Assembly (NCBI GenBank): GCA_964637845.1
Contig: CAZWXI010000037.1
Location: 1-27,094, forward strand
Direction of reading: 5' to 3'
DNA length: 27,094 bases
Origin: PGYU01 sp964637845
GTDB lineage: Bacteria; Bacteroidota; Ignavibacteria; Kapaibacteriales; UBA2268
Shown here: positions 7,858 through 16,014 of the stretch, piece by piece
How positions within the stretch are numbered: the first letter of the stretch is position 1
Layout of the letters: every line of letters starts with the position of its first letter
The notes under the pieces: model-generated
Database searches by the model: none
Seen by the model: the letters and a program-made list of their open reading frames with translations, nothing else
What the model was told of the DNA's origin: nothing
Translations under genes and position numbers: made by a program

Positions 7858-8901
7858 TTATAACGCGCCCGCGATCGAACTGACATAATCTTTGATTCTG
7901 TCTTTTAGCTTTACGGCTTTGGGATATTGCCTTGTTGTACTGTCATCATTGAGTAATTTCAAACACTCCTGCGCAATATTGAATGCCGATGTACCTCCAT
8001 TTTGAATAGGAGTCATTTGCTTGAGCTCATCAATATCGAAATATGAATACACCTCCTTGCCCAATGCAATTCCCGTATAAACAACGGTTGAATACTTTGT
8101 AATCAGCACATCGCAATTTGCTATCATTTCGTGAATATTGCCCGTAGTAAAAACTAATGCTTCGGGCGCATATTTCTTGATTTCGGCTGTAGCTTTTTCA
8201 TGATTTTCATTAGGATGCAGTTTGAATATTAACCGCCTTCCATTAGCAATATTTATCGAATATTCAATGAATTTCTTTCTGTTTTCATATTTAAAAGTCT
8301 CGCGTGAATCTGAAGTTGCAACCAGAACATAGTTCTTGTAATGGAAATCATTTTTCGTGTATTCTATACAATTGTCAAAATTTGGTATGCCCGTTACGCG
8401 TATTTTTTCCTCTTTGATGCCATTTTCCATAAATAACTGCTTATAGCCCTCTGAAGCAACACAGAAAATATCATAAGCATCCGACATACCATTTGTTGAT
8501 GTGCTGGCAATATATCTCGGAAACTTGAACCACTTAACTAAGTAATATGCAAAATTCTTTGGGTCAGTCATTCCTTCTTGCACAAGGATTAATCTCTTGT
8601 TTCGGATGTTTTTAGGTACAAGTAAGTCGCTGCAAGTGACTACCAAGTCATAATTGTACGAGTTTCCGTAGTAATCAACACGTAGTTTCTCTTTCCATAA
8701 ATAATTCATCGTCATGTCTTTGAAAGTACCGCCTAAGATAGAAAAATCAAGATATCCTTTCCGGGCTAATACATCAATGTAGCCATCGGCATAATAAGGG
8801 GTGAAAAAGCAGTTATAATCTCCCAGATGCTTTGATATTGCGTGCATCATTGTTGTCTGATTCAGCGACCCGCAAATAAATAATATATTCTGACTTTCCA
8901 T
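7858..8901 (-). CDS. GT-B-fold transferase, CDP-glycerol glycerophosphotransferase / UDP-GlcNAc 2-epimerase-like
   Basis: This is a 347-residue cytoplasmic protein with no signal peptide. The N-terminal half has a Rossmann-like start (NILFICGSLNQTTMMHAI). The C-terminal half shows RVTGIPNFDN, then FKLHPNE, then ITKYSTVVYTGIALGKEV. The HPNE and YSTVVYTGIALGK motifs resemble the donor-binding region shared by CDP-glycerol glycerophosphotransferases, KpsS/KpsC-like transferases and NDP-sugar 2-epimerases. I chose the ATG at 8901 over an in-frame TTG at 8910, because GAGGAG lies 11 bases before the ATG but only 2 before the TTG. It is the first gene of the sugar operon and precedes the cytidylyltransferase by two bases. 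It may transfer the CMP-activated sugar onto a glycan, or it may be a 2-epimerase for the precursor; the sequence does not settle which. Confidence 0.65.
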   Translation of the reverse strand: MESQNILFICGSLNQTTMMHAISKHLGDYNCFFTPYYADGYIDVLARKGYLDFSILGGTFKDMTMNYLWKEKLRVDYYGNSYNYDLVVTCSDLLVPKNIRNKRLILVQEGMTDPKNFAYYLVKWFKFPRYIASTSTNGMSDAYDIFCVASEGYKQLFMENGIKEEKIRVTGIPNFDNCIEYTKNDFHYKNYVLVATSDSRETFKYENRKKFIEYSINIANGRRLIFKLHPNENHEKATAEIKKYAPEALVFTTGNIHEMIANCDVLITKYSTVVYTGIALGKEVYSYFDIDELKQMTPIQNGGTSAFNIAQECLKLLNDDSTTRQYPKAVKLKDRIKDYVSSIAGAL

Positions 8902-8932
8902 TGTATTCAAAGCTCCTCTTTATTAATTTTAT

Positions 8933-8940
8933 CAAAAGTA
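8933..8940 (-). promoter_or_regulatory. Candidate promoter (-7 box) of the sugar operon
   Basis: On the minus strand the sequence is TACTTTTG, an exact TAnnTTTG match, 31 bases upstream of the ATG at 8901. The -33 region is not convincing. It is the only such box I noticed directly before the operon's first gene. Confidence 0.35.
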
Positions 8941-9111
8941 ATCTATGAATTTGAACAGAATATTAAGAAATAAGAAATCTTGTGTTAAATTTTGTTTGCT
9001 CTGTTAAGTTAGGGTTAAAAGTTGTTCACTTGTATTAATGTTATGCCTGTTGAAACGAACAAATCCAGAAACTTATCTATCGCTAATCATCTATTTGTAG
9101 TTTGAATTTTG

Positions 9112-9185
<74 letters not shown>

Positions 9186-9200
9186 AGTCAATTAATACTA

Positions 9201-9208
9201 CAAAAATA
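9201..9208 (-). promoter_or_regulatory. Candidate -7 box for tRNA-Pro
   Basis: On the minus strand the sequence is TATTTTTG (TAnnTTTG). It ends 16 bases before the tRNA 5' end, giving a short leader of about ten bases as expected for a tRNA gene. No clear -33 element is seen. Confidence 0.4.
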
Positions 9209-9247
9209 ACAACAATCATATTACGAAAAAAGTAATATTTAACCATC

Positions 9248-9286
9248 ATAGACTTTTTTATTTTTAAAATCGAGTAAAAAGTCTAT
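9248..9286. repeat. 11-bp perfect inverted repeat across the guaA promoter
   Basis: ATAGACTTTTT (9248-9258) is repeated in inverted form as AAAAAGTCTAT (9276-9286), with a 17-base spacer. The right arm overlaps the TATTTTTG box (9284-9291) and the left arm lies at the expected -33 region. The position fits a DNA operator better than an RNA hairpin, because transcription would start downstream of it. It could instead be a fold in a longer transcript followed by T residues. Confidence 0.6.
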
Positions 9287-9291
9287 TTTTG
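9284..9291 (+). promoter_or_regulatory. Candidate -7 box of guaA
   Basis: TATTTTTG matches TAnnTTTG and lies 42 bases before the guaA ATG. Its first three bases overlap the right arm of the inverted repeat at 9248-9286. Confidence 0.4.
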
Positions 9292-9333
9292 GTGTTTTGC
9301 AAATTTAACAAACATTACAAGGTAACAACATAT

Positions 9334-10875
9334 ATGCAAGTAGCGGAGAAAATAATCATTCTTGATTTCGGTTCGCAATATACACAACTTATCGCTCGCA
9401 AGGTTCGCGAACTCGGAGTCTATTGCGAGATACATCCATATTCAATAACTTACGATGATTTGCTTGGACTTAAACCCGCGGGTCTGATATTGTCAGGTGG
9501 TCCTTCAAGTGTTTATGCCGAAGATGCTCCGATACCATCTTTTAACGTTTTCGAGCTTGGAATTCCCGTTCTCGGAATTTGCTACGGCTTGCAACTAACG
9601 GCATACCAGCTTGGTGGCGAGGTTGATAAAGCCGCAAAACGTGAATACGGTAGAGCAGTACTACGAATTGACTCTTTCGATGACCTCTTCTATTTTGTAA
9701 ATCCTGCTACTACTGTCTGGATGTCTCATGGTGATGCTCTAACGATACCACCTCAAGATTTTGAAATCATTGCTCATTCCGAAAATTCCCCCGTATGTGC
9801 GGTTCGTTCGCCCGATAAAAGAATTTTTGGCGTTCAGTTCCATCCCGAAGTACATCATTCCGAGCAAGGAAACTTAATACTCGGAAATTTTCTCCGTAAA
9901 ATTTGCAAAATACAAACTGTGTGGTCGCCGACATCATTTATTGAGCAAGCACTTGCAGATATTCGCAAAAAAGTCGGAAATGACGGTGTTATTTGTGCGT
10001 TAAGTGGTGGTGTTGACTCGACTGTGCTTGCTGTTCTGCTCCATAAGGCAATAGGCGACCAACTCCATTGCATCCACGTTGATTCAGGGCTTATGAGAAA
10101 AAACGAAAGTCAACGAATATACGAACTCTTCAAACACTATTTCGATATTTCCGTTGATATTGTTAATGCCGAAGAACTTTTTCTAAACGCTCTTAGCGGC
10201 ATCAGCGACCCCGAGGAAAAGCGCAAAATCATCGGCAATAAATTCATCGAAGTTTTCGAATCCGAAGCAGTCAAGTTCAATGACGCAAAATGGCTCGCCC
10301 AAGGTACACTATATCCAGACGTAATCGAATCGATATCAGTCAAAGGCCCATCAGCAACTATCAAATCCCACCACAACGTCGGTGGACTACCCGAAAAAAT
10401 GAACATCAAAATAATCGAACCCTTTCGCGAATTGTTCAAAGACGAAGTCCGAGCAGTAGGCAGAGAGCTTGGCGTGCCCGATTGGTTTGTCAAGCGTCAC
10501 CCTTTTCCCGGGCCGGGTCTTGGCATTCGAATATTAGGCGAAATCAACAAGGAACGCATCGAAGTGCTCCAAAAGGCGGACGATATTTATCTCGAGGAAA
10601 TTCGTAACGCAGGGCTTTACGACGAAATTTGGCAGGCATTCACAGTGCTTTTACCCGTAAAATCGGTCGGCGTGATGGGTGACGAAAGGACCTACGAAAA
10701 TACTGCCGTTCTGCGAGCAGTGACAAGTGTTGACGGCATGACGGCCGACTGGTATCCCATGCCATACGATGTATTAGCCCGAATGAGCAACCGCATCATC
10801 AACGAAGTACGCGGTATCAATCGCGTCGTTTACGACATCACCAGCAAACCACCAGGCACCATAGAGTGGGAGTAA
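9334..10875 (+). CDS. guaA: GMP synthase (glutamine-hydrolysing)
   Basis: GuaA converts XMP, glutamine and ATP to GMP. The 513 residues show both halves. The class I glutamine amidotransferase has ILDFGSQYTQLIARKVRE at the start, ILSGGPSSVY, the nucleophile cysteine in GICYGLQ, and the H/E pair in FGVQFHPEVHHSEQG. The ATP pyrophosphatase has the P-loop ALSGGVDST, GTLYPDVIES, KSHHNVGGLPEKM and HPFPGPGLGIRILGE. The C-terminal dimerisation domain ends SKPPGTIEWE. A longer frame opens with TTG at 9289, but the ATG at 9334 gives the standard N-terminus and length, with an AAGG about 11 bases upstream. The 11-bp inverted repeat and TAnnTTTG box upstream suggest its own regulated promoter. No terminator separates it from the restriction-modification gene 32 bases downstream. 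Confidence 0.97.
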   Translation: MQVAEKIIILDFGSQYTQLIARKVRELGVYCEIHPYSITYDDLLGLKPAGLILSGGPSSVYAEDAPIPSFNVFELGIPVLGICYGLQLTAYQLGGEVDKAAKREYGRAVLRIDSFDDLFYFVNPATTVWMSHGDALTIPPQDFEIIAHSENSPVCAVRSPDKRIFGVQFHPEVHHSEQGNLILGNFLRKICKIQTVWSPTSFIEQALADIRKKVGNDGVICALSGGVDSTVLAVLLHKAIGDQLHCIHVDSGLMRKNESQRIYELFKHYFDISVDIVNAEELFLNALSGISDPEEKRKIIGNKFIEVFESEAVKFNDAKWLAQGTLYPDVIESISVKGPSATIKSHHNVGGLPEKMNIKIIEPFRELFKDEVRAVGRELGVPDWFVKRHPFPGPGLGIRILGEINKERIEVLQKADDIYLEEIRNAGLYDEIWQAFTVLLPVKSVGVMGDERTYENTAVLRAVTSVDGMTADWYPMPYDVLARMSNRIINEVRGINRVVYDITSKPPGTIEWE

Positions 10876-10907
10876 TTACATTTATCAAACTAAACAATTA
10901 ATGAATA

Positions 10908-13900
10908 ATGACAAAAACTGAGATATTAGATTTAATAAGTGATTTTTTCACTCGTGAGACTATTCCTTTTGATACTGTAAATGAGCAACAATACTCATTC
11001 GACCCAATTAAGGATTATATTAAAGCACTTAAAGCTAAAGTCAAACCAGAAACTGCCACGAGTATGCTTTTAATATCATTATTCAGGGATTTATTTAAAG
11101 GCGAAGTAACTCCCGAAGTAAATATTGAGGGCAGTTTTATTGACTTTATACTACGTGATGCCGGCAACGGTAACCCAATTTGCATTGAATTAAAACCACT
11201 TTTTGTTTATACGGATTCCAAAAATGCTCTTACACGTTGGAAATTCAATTATCATGAACATCAGAAACAAATACAAACATATCTCAGTAAGCGAAATGTC
11301 GAGTATGTAATTCTAACGAACGTCGAGCAAGCTTATATCTTTAACAGAAGTGCTCTGATTAAATACGAGCCTTTTTCGAGCATTAATTTTGTTGATTTAT
11401 TCAGAGACTATCTTAATACCGGAAATTTGTGGGATGTCATAAAGCGGTACGAAGATGATGCTGTTGTGCGCGACCTTGATTATGAATTTTTCAATGATTT
11501 AAAGAAATGGTACAACGAATTTGCAAATGTTCAGTTTATTAAAAATCAAAAATTCTCGCGAGAAGAAATTGTTGTGCTTTTCCTTAACAAATTCATTTTT
11601 ATTAAAACACTTGAAGATTATGGATTAATACCATATCGCTTTATCCAAACTGAGTTCGAAAATACTCTGAAAAAATGGGAAGTAAAAGGCAATGAACACG
11701 TATTTGCAGATTTTTTCTACACAATTGAGAAATTCTTCCAAAACTTTTATGATACAGAGCTTTTCGACTATTATTTTTGGGATTACATTGACAAAAACAA
11801 GGCAAATTTGAATCATTTTAGAAAAGTTTTCGAACTCATTATCGGACTTGATAATTGGTCGAATACTTTTGGAAAGGGATTAGTTCACTACAATTATCGT
11901 AAAATTAACGAAGATATTTTCGGCAAGGCTTACGAAACATGGATTGCCGAAAATCGAAAAGACGAAGGCATTTATTATACACCTGCTTCGATAACCTATT
12001 ACATGGCTGACCTTATAGTTGATGCTTTATTCGAGCAACCCGTAAATGAACTGATTGATGAATTGAAAAAGAGTGACTTAAATATCCAAAAAGTAAAAAA
12101 ACTCACAGAAAAAATCATTTCAATAAAAATTATTGACAGTACATCCGGAAGCGGCAGTTTTCTGATTAAAGTTCTTAGAAGGATTCATTACCATTACGAA
12201 AAACTCAAGAAATCGACTGATTGGGCTAATGATTTAGTATCTCATTCTCTTCATTTTACTCCCGATAACGTCAAATTTGTTGATGAATTTAGACAAAATA
12301 TGGATTTGGCAAAGGGTAGTGCATTGAATTTAATTTCAAAAATAATTATCAGGCATATTTATGGTGCCGATAAGGACGAAAGAGCCATTGATACTGCTAA
12401 AACAAATATATGGAAAGAAGCTGTCAAACTTAATCCCCAAATTTATAACTCCAGATATTTACAAGAGGATAAGGAGCATATTCTGCCCAATCTCGAGTTA
12501 AATTTCATCAAAGGCGATTCACTATCCGACTTATCTTTTGAAGAGCAAATCGAGTTCATTGCCGGCAATTTCCAAAATGAAATCGCCGAATTACAGGCTT
12601 TACGCAATAGCTATTTATCCGATGTGTTCAAGCCCGCAATACTTGATAAAGCCAAGACAATCAAACAAATGATAAGAGAGAAATTATCCGAGAATTGCGC
12701 ATTCAAAGACGCTTTATTTTTCCCGCTCGAATTTTTCTACTGTTTCTTTGCCGAAGACGGTACTGCTTTACCTATGGAGCAACGCGGGTTTGACGGTATA
12801 ATCAGCAACCCGCCGTGGGAAGCTATCAAACCCGTAAAAAAAGAATTTGCAAAGCAAGGCAAATACGAAATGAATGTTTTGCAGTTCAATAAATGGTTCG
12901 AAAGTCAATTAAAATTTAATGAGACATTCCGCAATGACTGGCTCGCTTACACCGACAATTATAAAAAATATTCTCAGTATTTATATTCTAAATACAGTCA
13001 CCAAAGCTCAGGTGACCCCAACTTCTATAAATTTTTCATGGAGCGTGACTTCCAAATAATCAAAAATGATGCTTTTTACTGCCTGTTGGTGCCATCGGGT
13101 TTCCAAACTGACGAGGGCGCAAATTTACTTCGGAAGTTATTAATCGAAGATTATACTTTGATTGAACTGTCTTCTTTCGAAAATAGGGGATATTATTATA
13201 ACGACGAAAACACAAAAACAAAACTCTTTCCCGATGTTGACAATAGGTTCAAATTCTCTGTTGTTTTTGCACGCAAATCCCGCCCCGAAACAAGCAATTA
13301 TAAGTTTAGAGCGAAATTCTATCTGCATGACCCCGCAGATTTGAATAATGATAATTTCATTCTATACGATATCGAAAAAATCAAACAATTTTCTCCGAAT
13401 AATTTATCCATAATGGAATTTAAATCCGATTACGACTACGAGATTTGCAGCAAAATCAGAGACGGCAAAAGTATATTAGCTGAATCGGGCATTAAGTTGA
13501 GAAGAGAATTTGATATGACAAATGACAGCCGTCTTTTCAAGACCATCAATGACTTACAGCGTGACAAAGGCAAACCCCATTTGCGTTTATACGAAGGCAA
13601 AATGATTCATCAGTATAATGCACATTTTTCGCAGCCGCGATATTTCATTGATGAAGCAGAGGGGCGCGAAATTTTGCTGAGAAAAGTTATGCACAGAATA
13701 AAATCCGAAAGTAAACTCAGTTCTGATGGTCTTAAAGCACTCGAAAACTTAGATGATTTGATACTTGACTACCAAACCTACAGACTTGTTTACAGAGCCA
13801 TTGGAAGCTCCACCAATGAGCGCACTCTTATCAGCACTATTGTACCCAAAAATGTTGTTATTGGTCATTCAATGAATCATGTAGTCAATGTAGATTATTC

Positions 13901-14351
13901 ATTAAAAAGTAATTATATCTATTCGAGTGTTTTGAACTATAGTGAATTAATTTATTTCATGACATTACTTAATTCGTTGACTTTGAATTATTATATACGT
14001 AATAAAATATCTGCCAACTTGACAATGAATTTCATATACGAGTTACCTTTCGCCGAAGCAGATGCAGAAACTAAAAGGCGGCTAATCGAGCTCGGATTTA
14101 ATTTGCTGTATTTGACAAGTAATAAGTCGGAATTTGAAGAACTTCGCACCGAGCTTGGCTTAGGTATTCCTGATGTTAAAGATAAGGCAAAAATAAGAGC
14201 AGAAATAGAAACCATCATCGCTCGTGATTTATACGGATTATCACTTGAGGAGTGGAAGCATATAACATCGACATTCACTTATGGCGAAGGAAGCGATACA
14301 AAAGCCGAAATGGACGATTTCATAGAGGCGTCATTTGATAGTTGGTACTAA
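10908..14351 (+). CDS. Type IIG-like restriction-modification protein (Eco57I-type N6-adenine methylase with fused nuclease)
   Basis: The 1147 residues combine activities in one chain. Near the N-terminus, FIDFIL with D79 and IELK with E94/K96 form a PD-(D/E)XK nuclease signature, so this part probably cuts DNA. A helical connector (about 200-340) leads to the gamma-type adenine methylase. It has YYTPASITYYMADLI (356-370) and motif I DSTSGSGSFL (410-419), where the usual P-A-C is replaced by S-T-S. The segment GADKDERAIDTAK and the catalytic motif IV NPPW (634-637) follow. Residues from about 700 onward are the likely DNA target-recognition domain, with helical segments at the end. No separate methylase or specificity gene is adjacent, as expected for Type IIG/IIL systems. 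It starts 32 bases after guaA without a clear Shine-Dalgarno or promoter. The recognition sequence cannot be predicted. Confidence 0.85.
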   Translation: MTKTEILDLISDFFTRETIPFDTVNEQQYSFDPIKDYIKALKAKVKPETATSMLLISLFRDLFKGEVTPEVNIEGSFIDFILRDAGNGNPICIELKPLFVYTDSKNALTRWKFNYHEHQKQIQTYLSKRNVEYVILTNVEQAYIFNRSALIKYEPFSSINFVDLFRDYLNTGNLWDVIKRYEDDAVVRDLDYEFFNDLKKWYNEFANVQFIKNQKFSREEIVVLFLNKFIFIKTLEDYGLIPYRFIQTEFENTLKKWEVKGNEHVFADFFYTIEKFFQNFYDTELFDYYFWDYIDKNKANLNHFRKVFELIIGLDNWSNTFGKGLVHYNYRKINEDIFGKAYETWIAENRKDEGIYYTPASITYYMADLIVDALFEQPVNELIDELKKSDLNIQKVKKLTEKIISIKIIDSTSGSGSFLIKVLRRIHYHYEKLKKSTDWANDLVSHSLHFTPDNVKFVDEFRQNMDLAKGSALNLISKIIIRHIYGADKDERAIDTAKTNIWKEAVKLNPQIYNSRYLQEDKEHILPNLELNFIKGDSLSDLSFEEQIEFIAGNFQNEIAELQALRNSYLSDVFKPAILDKAKTIKQMIREKLSENCAFKDALFFPLEFFYCFFAEDGTALPMEQRGFDGIISNPPWEAIKPVKKEFAKQGKYEMNVLQFNKWFESQLKFNETFRNDWLAYTDNYKKYSQYLYSKYSHQSSGDPNFYKFFMERDFQIIKNDAFYCLLVPSGFQTDEGANLLRKLLIEDYTLIELSSFENRGYYYNDENTKTKLFPDVDNRFKFSVVFARKSRPETSNYKFRAKFYLHDPADLNNDNFILYDIEKIKQFSPNNLSIMEFKSDYDYEICSKIRDGKSILAESGIKLRREFDMTNDSRLFKTINDLQRDKGKPHLRLYEGKMIHQYNAHFSQPRYFIDEAEGREILLRKVMHRIKSESKLSSDGLKALENLDDLILDYQTYRLVYRAIGSSTNERTLISTIVPKNVVIGHSMNHVVNVDYSLKSNYIYSSVLNYSELIYFMTLLNSLTLNYYIRNKISANLTMNFIYELPFAEADAETKRRLIELGFNLLYLTSNKSEFEELRTELGLGIPDVKDKAKIRAEIETIIARDLYGLSLEEWKHITSTFTYGEGSDTKAEMDDFIEASFDSWY

Positions 14352-14439
14352 AAAACTCTCACAGCCTCTTTCGGGACTGATAGTTTCTATGGTGTTTGTG
14401 TGTTTGGAAGTTTTATCTTTCGTACCCGTAGTTTAAGCA

Positions 14440-14456
14440 GTGATTATCATAGTCAC
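14440..14456. repeat. 17-base near-palindrome upstream of the flippase gene
   Basis: GTGATTATCATAGTCAC reads nearly the same on both strands, with one T/G mismatch pair around a central C. It lies about 50 bases upstream of the candidate -7 box at 14503, in the gap between the restriction gene and the flippase. It could be a regulator-binding site. No Rho-independent terminator is seen in this gap. Confidence 0.25.
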
Positions 14457-14502
14457 CCAATTATTGTAGTCCATGCAATTTTTTTCTTGTTCGATTTCTG
14501 TG

Positions 14503-14510
14503 TAATTTTG
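14503..14510 (+). promoter_or_regulatory. Candidate -7 box of the flippase/U32 unit
   Basis: TAATTTTG matches TAnnTTTG. Transcription from it would begin near 14516, which favours the ATG at 14536 over the TTG at 14515 as translation start. No clear -33 box is seen. Confidence 0.35.
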
Positions 14511-14535
14511 ATGTTTGTCGAAATTGAAATTCGGA

Positions 14536-16014
14536 ATGTTTGGACAACTTAAGAGATTAGGCAAGGAAACGATGATTTACGGGCTCTCGACGATAATCGG
14601 GCGTTTCCTGACGTTCATGCTTACCCCTGTTTATACCAACTATCTCGACCCGGTCGAGTATGATTTTGTCATCTATACTTACTCAATCATCGCCTTCGTG
14701 AATATTCTCTACTCCTTCGGACTTGAGTCCTCATTTTTTCGCTTCTTCAAGGATGGAGCGAAATCGGGTAGCGAGAAAGTTTTCACTCATTCTTGGTCAA
14801 TGGTACAAATTATTAGTATTATTGGCACCATACTCATTTACATGCAATCAGATATTTTCGGTGCCTATATAGCGAGCGGTGAGCTATATAGTCCGGGCTT
14901 TTTAATCAGGATTGCTGTGTTCATACCTTTTTTCGATGCTTTAATTCTCATCCCGTACGCTTATCTTAGAATGACGAATAAAGCAATGAAATTCGCTCTC
15001 ACAAAGTTTGCTTTAATTGTCATCGCTGTGGCATTAAATTTCAAATTTGTCGTATTTGACGGTATGGGGGCTTTGGGAGTATTCTATGCACAGTTAGCCT
15101 CATCAATAATCGGTTTCCTGATTTTTATACCACTCATTTTAAAAAATACGTTGCTCCAATTTGACCTGAAATTATTCACCCAGATGATGAAATTCGGTTT
15201 ACCCACTTTGCCTGCTAATTTTTCTGCCATTGTTTTGCAAGTAGCCGACCGCCCGATTATAAAAATGCTAAACGATTCGCCGGAATTTTTGACTACTTAC
15301 CAAACCAATCATAGGCTTGGTATTCCGATGATGCTCTTTGTAACTATTTTCGAATATGCCTGGAAGCCGTTTTATCTTAGTAATTATACAGAAAAGAACG
15401 CCAAGGAAATGTATGCGAGAATATTTACGTATTTTACTCTGACTTCTTCCTTAATATTTCTAATTGTGTCGTTTTTCTTGGAATATGTTGTTGCAATGCC
15501 CGGAATCGGTGGCAAATTAATCAATCCGATTTACTGGAATGGTCTCGGAATTGTCCCAATAATTTTGGGAGCCTACTATTTCAACGGAGTATTCACTAAT
15601 TTTAATGCAGGCATTTTGATTGAAAAGAAAACCCAATATTTACCTTTAGCAATTGGTATTGCCGCAATTGTAAATATTATTCTTAACTTCGTTTTGATAC
15701 CATATTTCGATTTATTTGGTGCGGCATTTGCTCAATTTGGTGGCTATCTGATTAGTGCTATAGTTATTTATTTCTTTTCGCAAAAATATTATAGAATTAG
15801 CTACGAGTGGCTCAGGGTTATAACGATAATAATCATAACTTTATTTATATATTATGTTTTTTGTCACCTTTTTGTATTTTCTGATGTTTTTTCAAATATT
15901 TTATTCCGAATATCCGGATTATTCGTCTATGTAAGTTTATTACATTTATTTAAATTTTTCAGAAATGAGGAGTTGGGATTAGTCCAGAGATTATTCAAGC
16001 GTAATGAAAAATAG
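14536..16014 (+). CDS. Polysaccharide flippase (Wzx-like, MATE/MOP superfamily)
   Basis: The 492-residue integral membrane protein has about 12-14 hydrophobic segments spread over its length. It starts with the family's typical entry (LGKETMIYGLSTIIGRFLTFMLTPVYTNYL), followed by the GLESSFFRFF turn and a second repeat beginning near FGLPTLPANFSAIVLQVADR. Such proteins flip lipid-linked oligosaccharide units across the inner membrane for O-antigen, capsule or exopolysaccharide synthesis. A TTG seven codons upstream is possible, but the ATG fits the family better. It overlaps the next gene by 11 bases, so the two are co-transcribed. No glycosyltransferases are adjacent; the nearest glycan genes are the minus-strand sugar operon ending more than 5 kb to the left. 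Which glycan it exports is not shown. Confidence 0.87.
   Translation: MFGQLKRLGKETMIYGLSTIIGRFLTFMLTPVYTNYLDPVEYDFVIYTYSIIAFVNILYSFGLESSFFRFFKDGAKSGSEKVFTHSWSMVQIISIIGTILIYMQSDIFGAYIASGELYSPGFLIRIAVFIPFFDALILIPYAYLRMTNKAMKFALTKFALIVIAVALNFKFVVFDGMGALGVFYAQLASSIIGFLIFIPLILKNTLLQFDLKLFTQMMKFGLPTLPANFSAIVLQVADRPIIKMLNDSPEFLTTYQTNHRLGIPMMLFVTIFEYAWKPFYLSNYTEKNAKEMYARIFTYFTLTSSLIFLIVSFFLEYVVAMPGIGGKLINPIYWNGLGIVPIILGAYYFNGVFTNFNAGILIEKKTQYLPLAIGIAAIVNIILNFVLIPYFDLFGAAFAQFGGYLISAIVIYFFSQKYYRISYEWLRVITIIIITLFIYYVFCHLFVFSDVFSNILFRISGLFVYVSLLHLFKFFRNEELGLVQRLFKRNEK

Noticed and set aside
9186..9333. Purine or guanine riboswitch before guaA
   Set aside because: No conserved riboswitch core; the inverted repeat is simple and overlaps the promoter rather than forming a three-way junction.
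10137..10493. 118-codon open frame opposite guaA
   Set aside because: Antisense shadow of the highly conserved guaA ATP-pyrophosphatase region; low-complexity serine-rich translation.
14352..14450. Direct repeat of the guaA 3' end as an island attachment site behind the restriction gene
   Set aside because: I compared the guaA end (GAGTGGGAGTAA) with this stretch and saw no copy; no integrase is present in the window.
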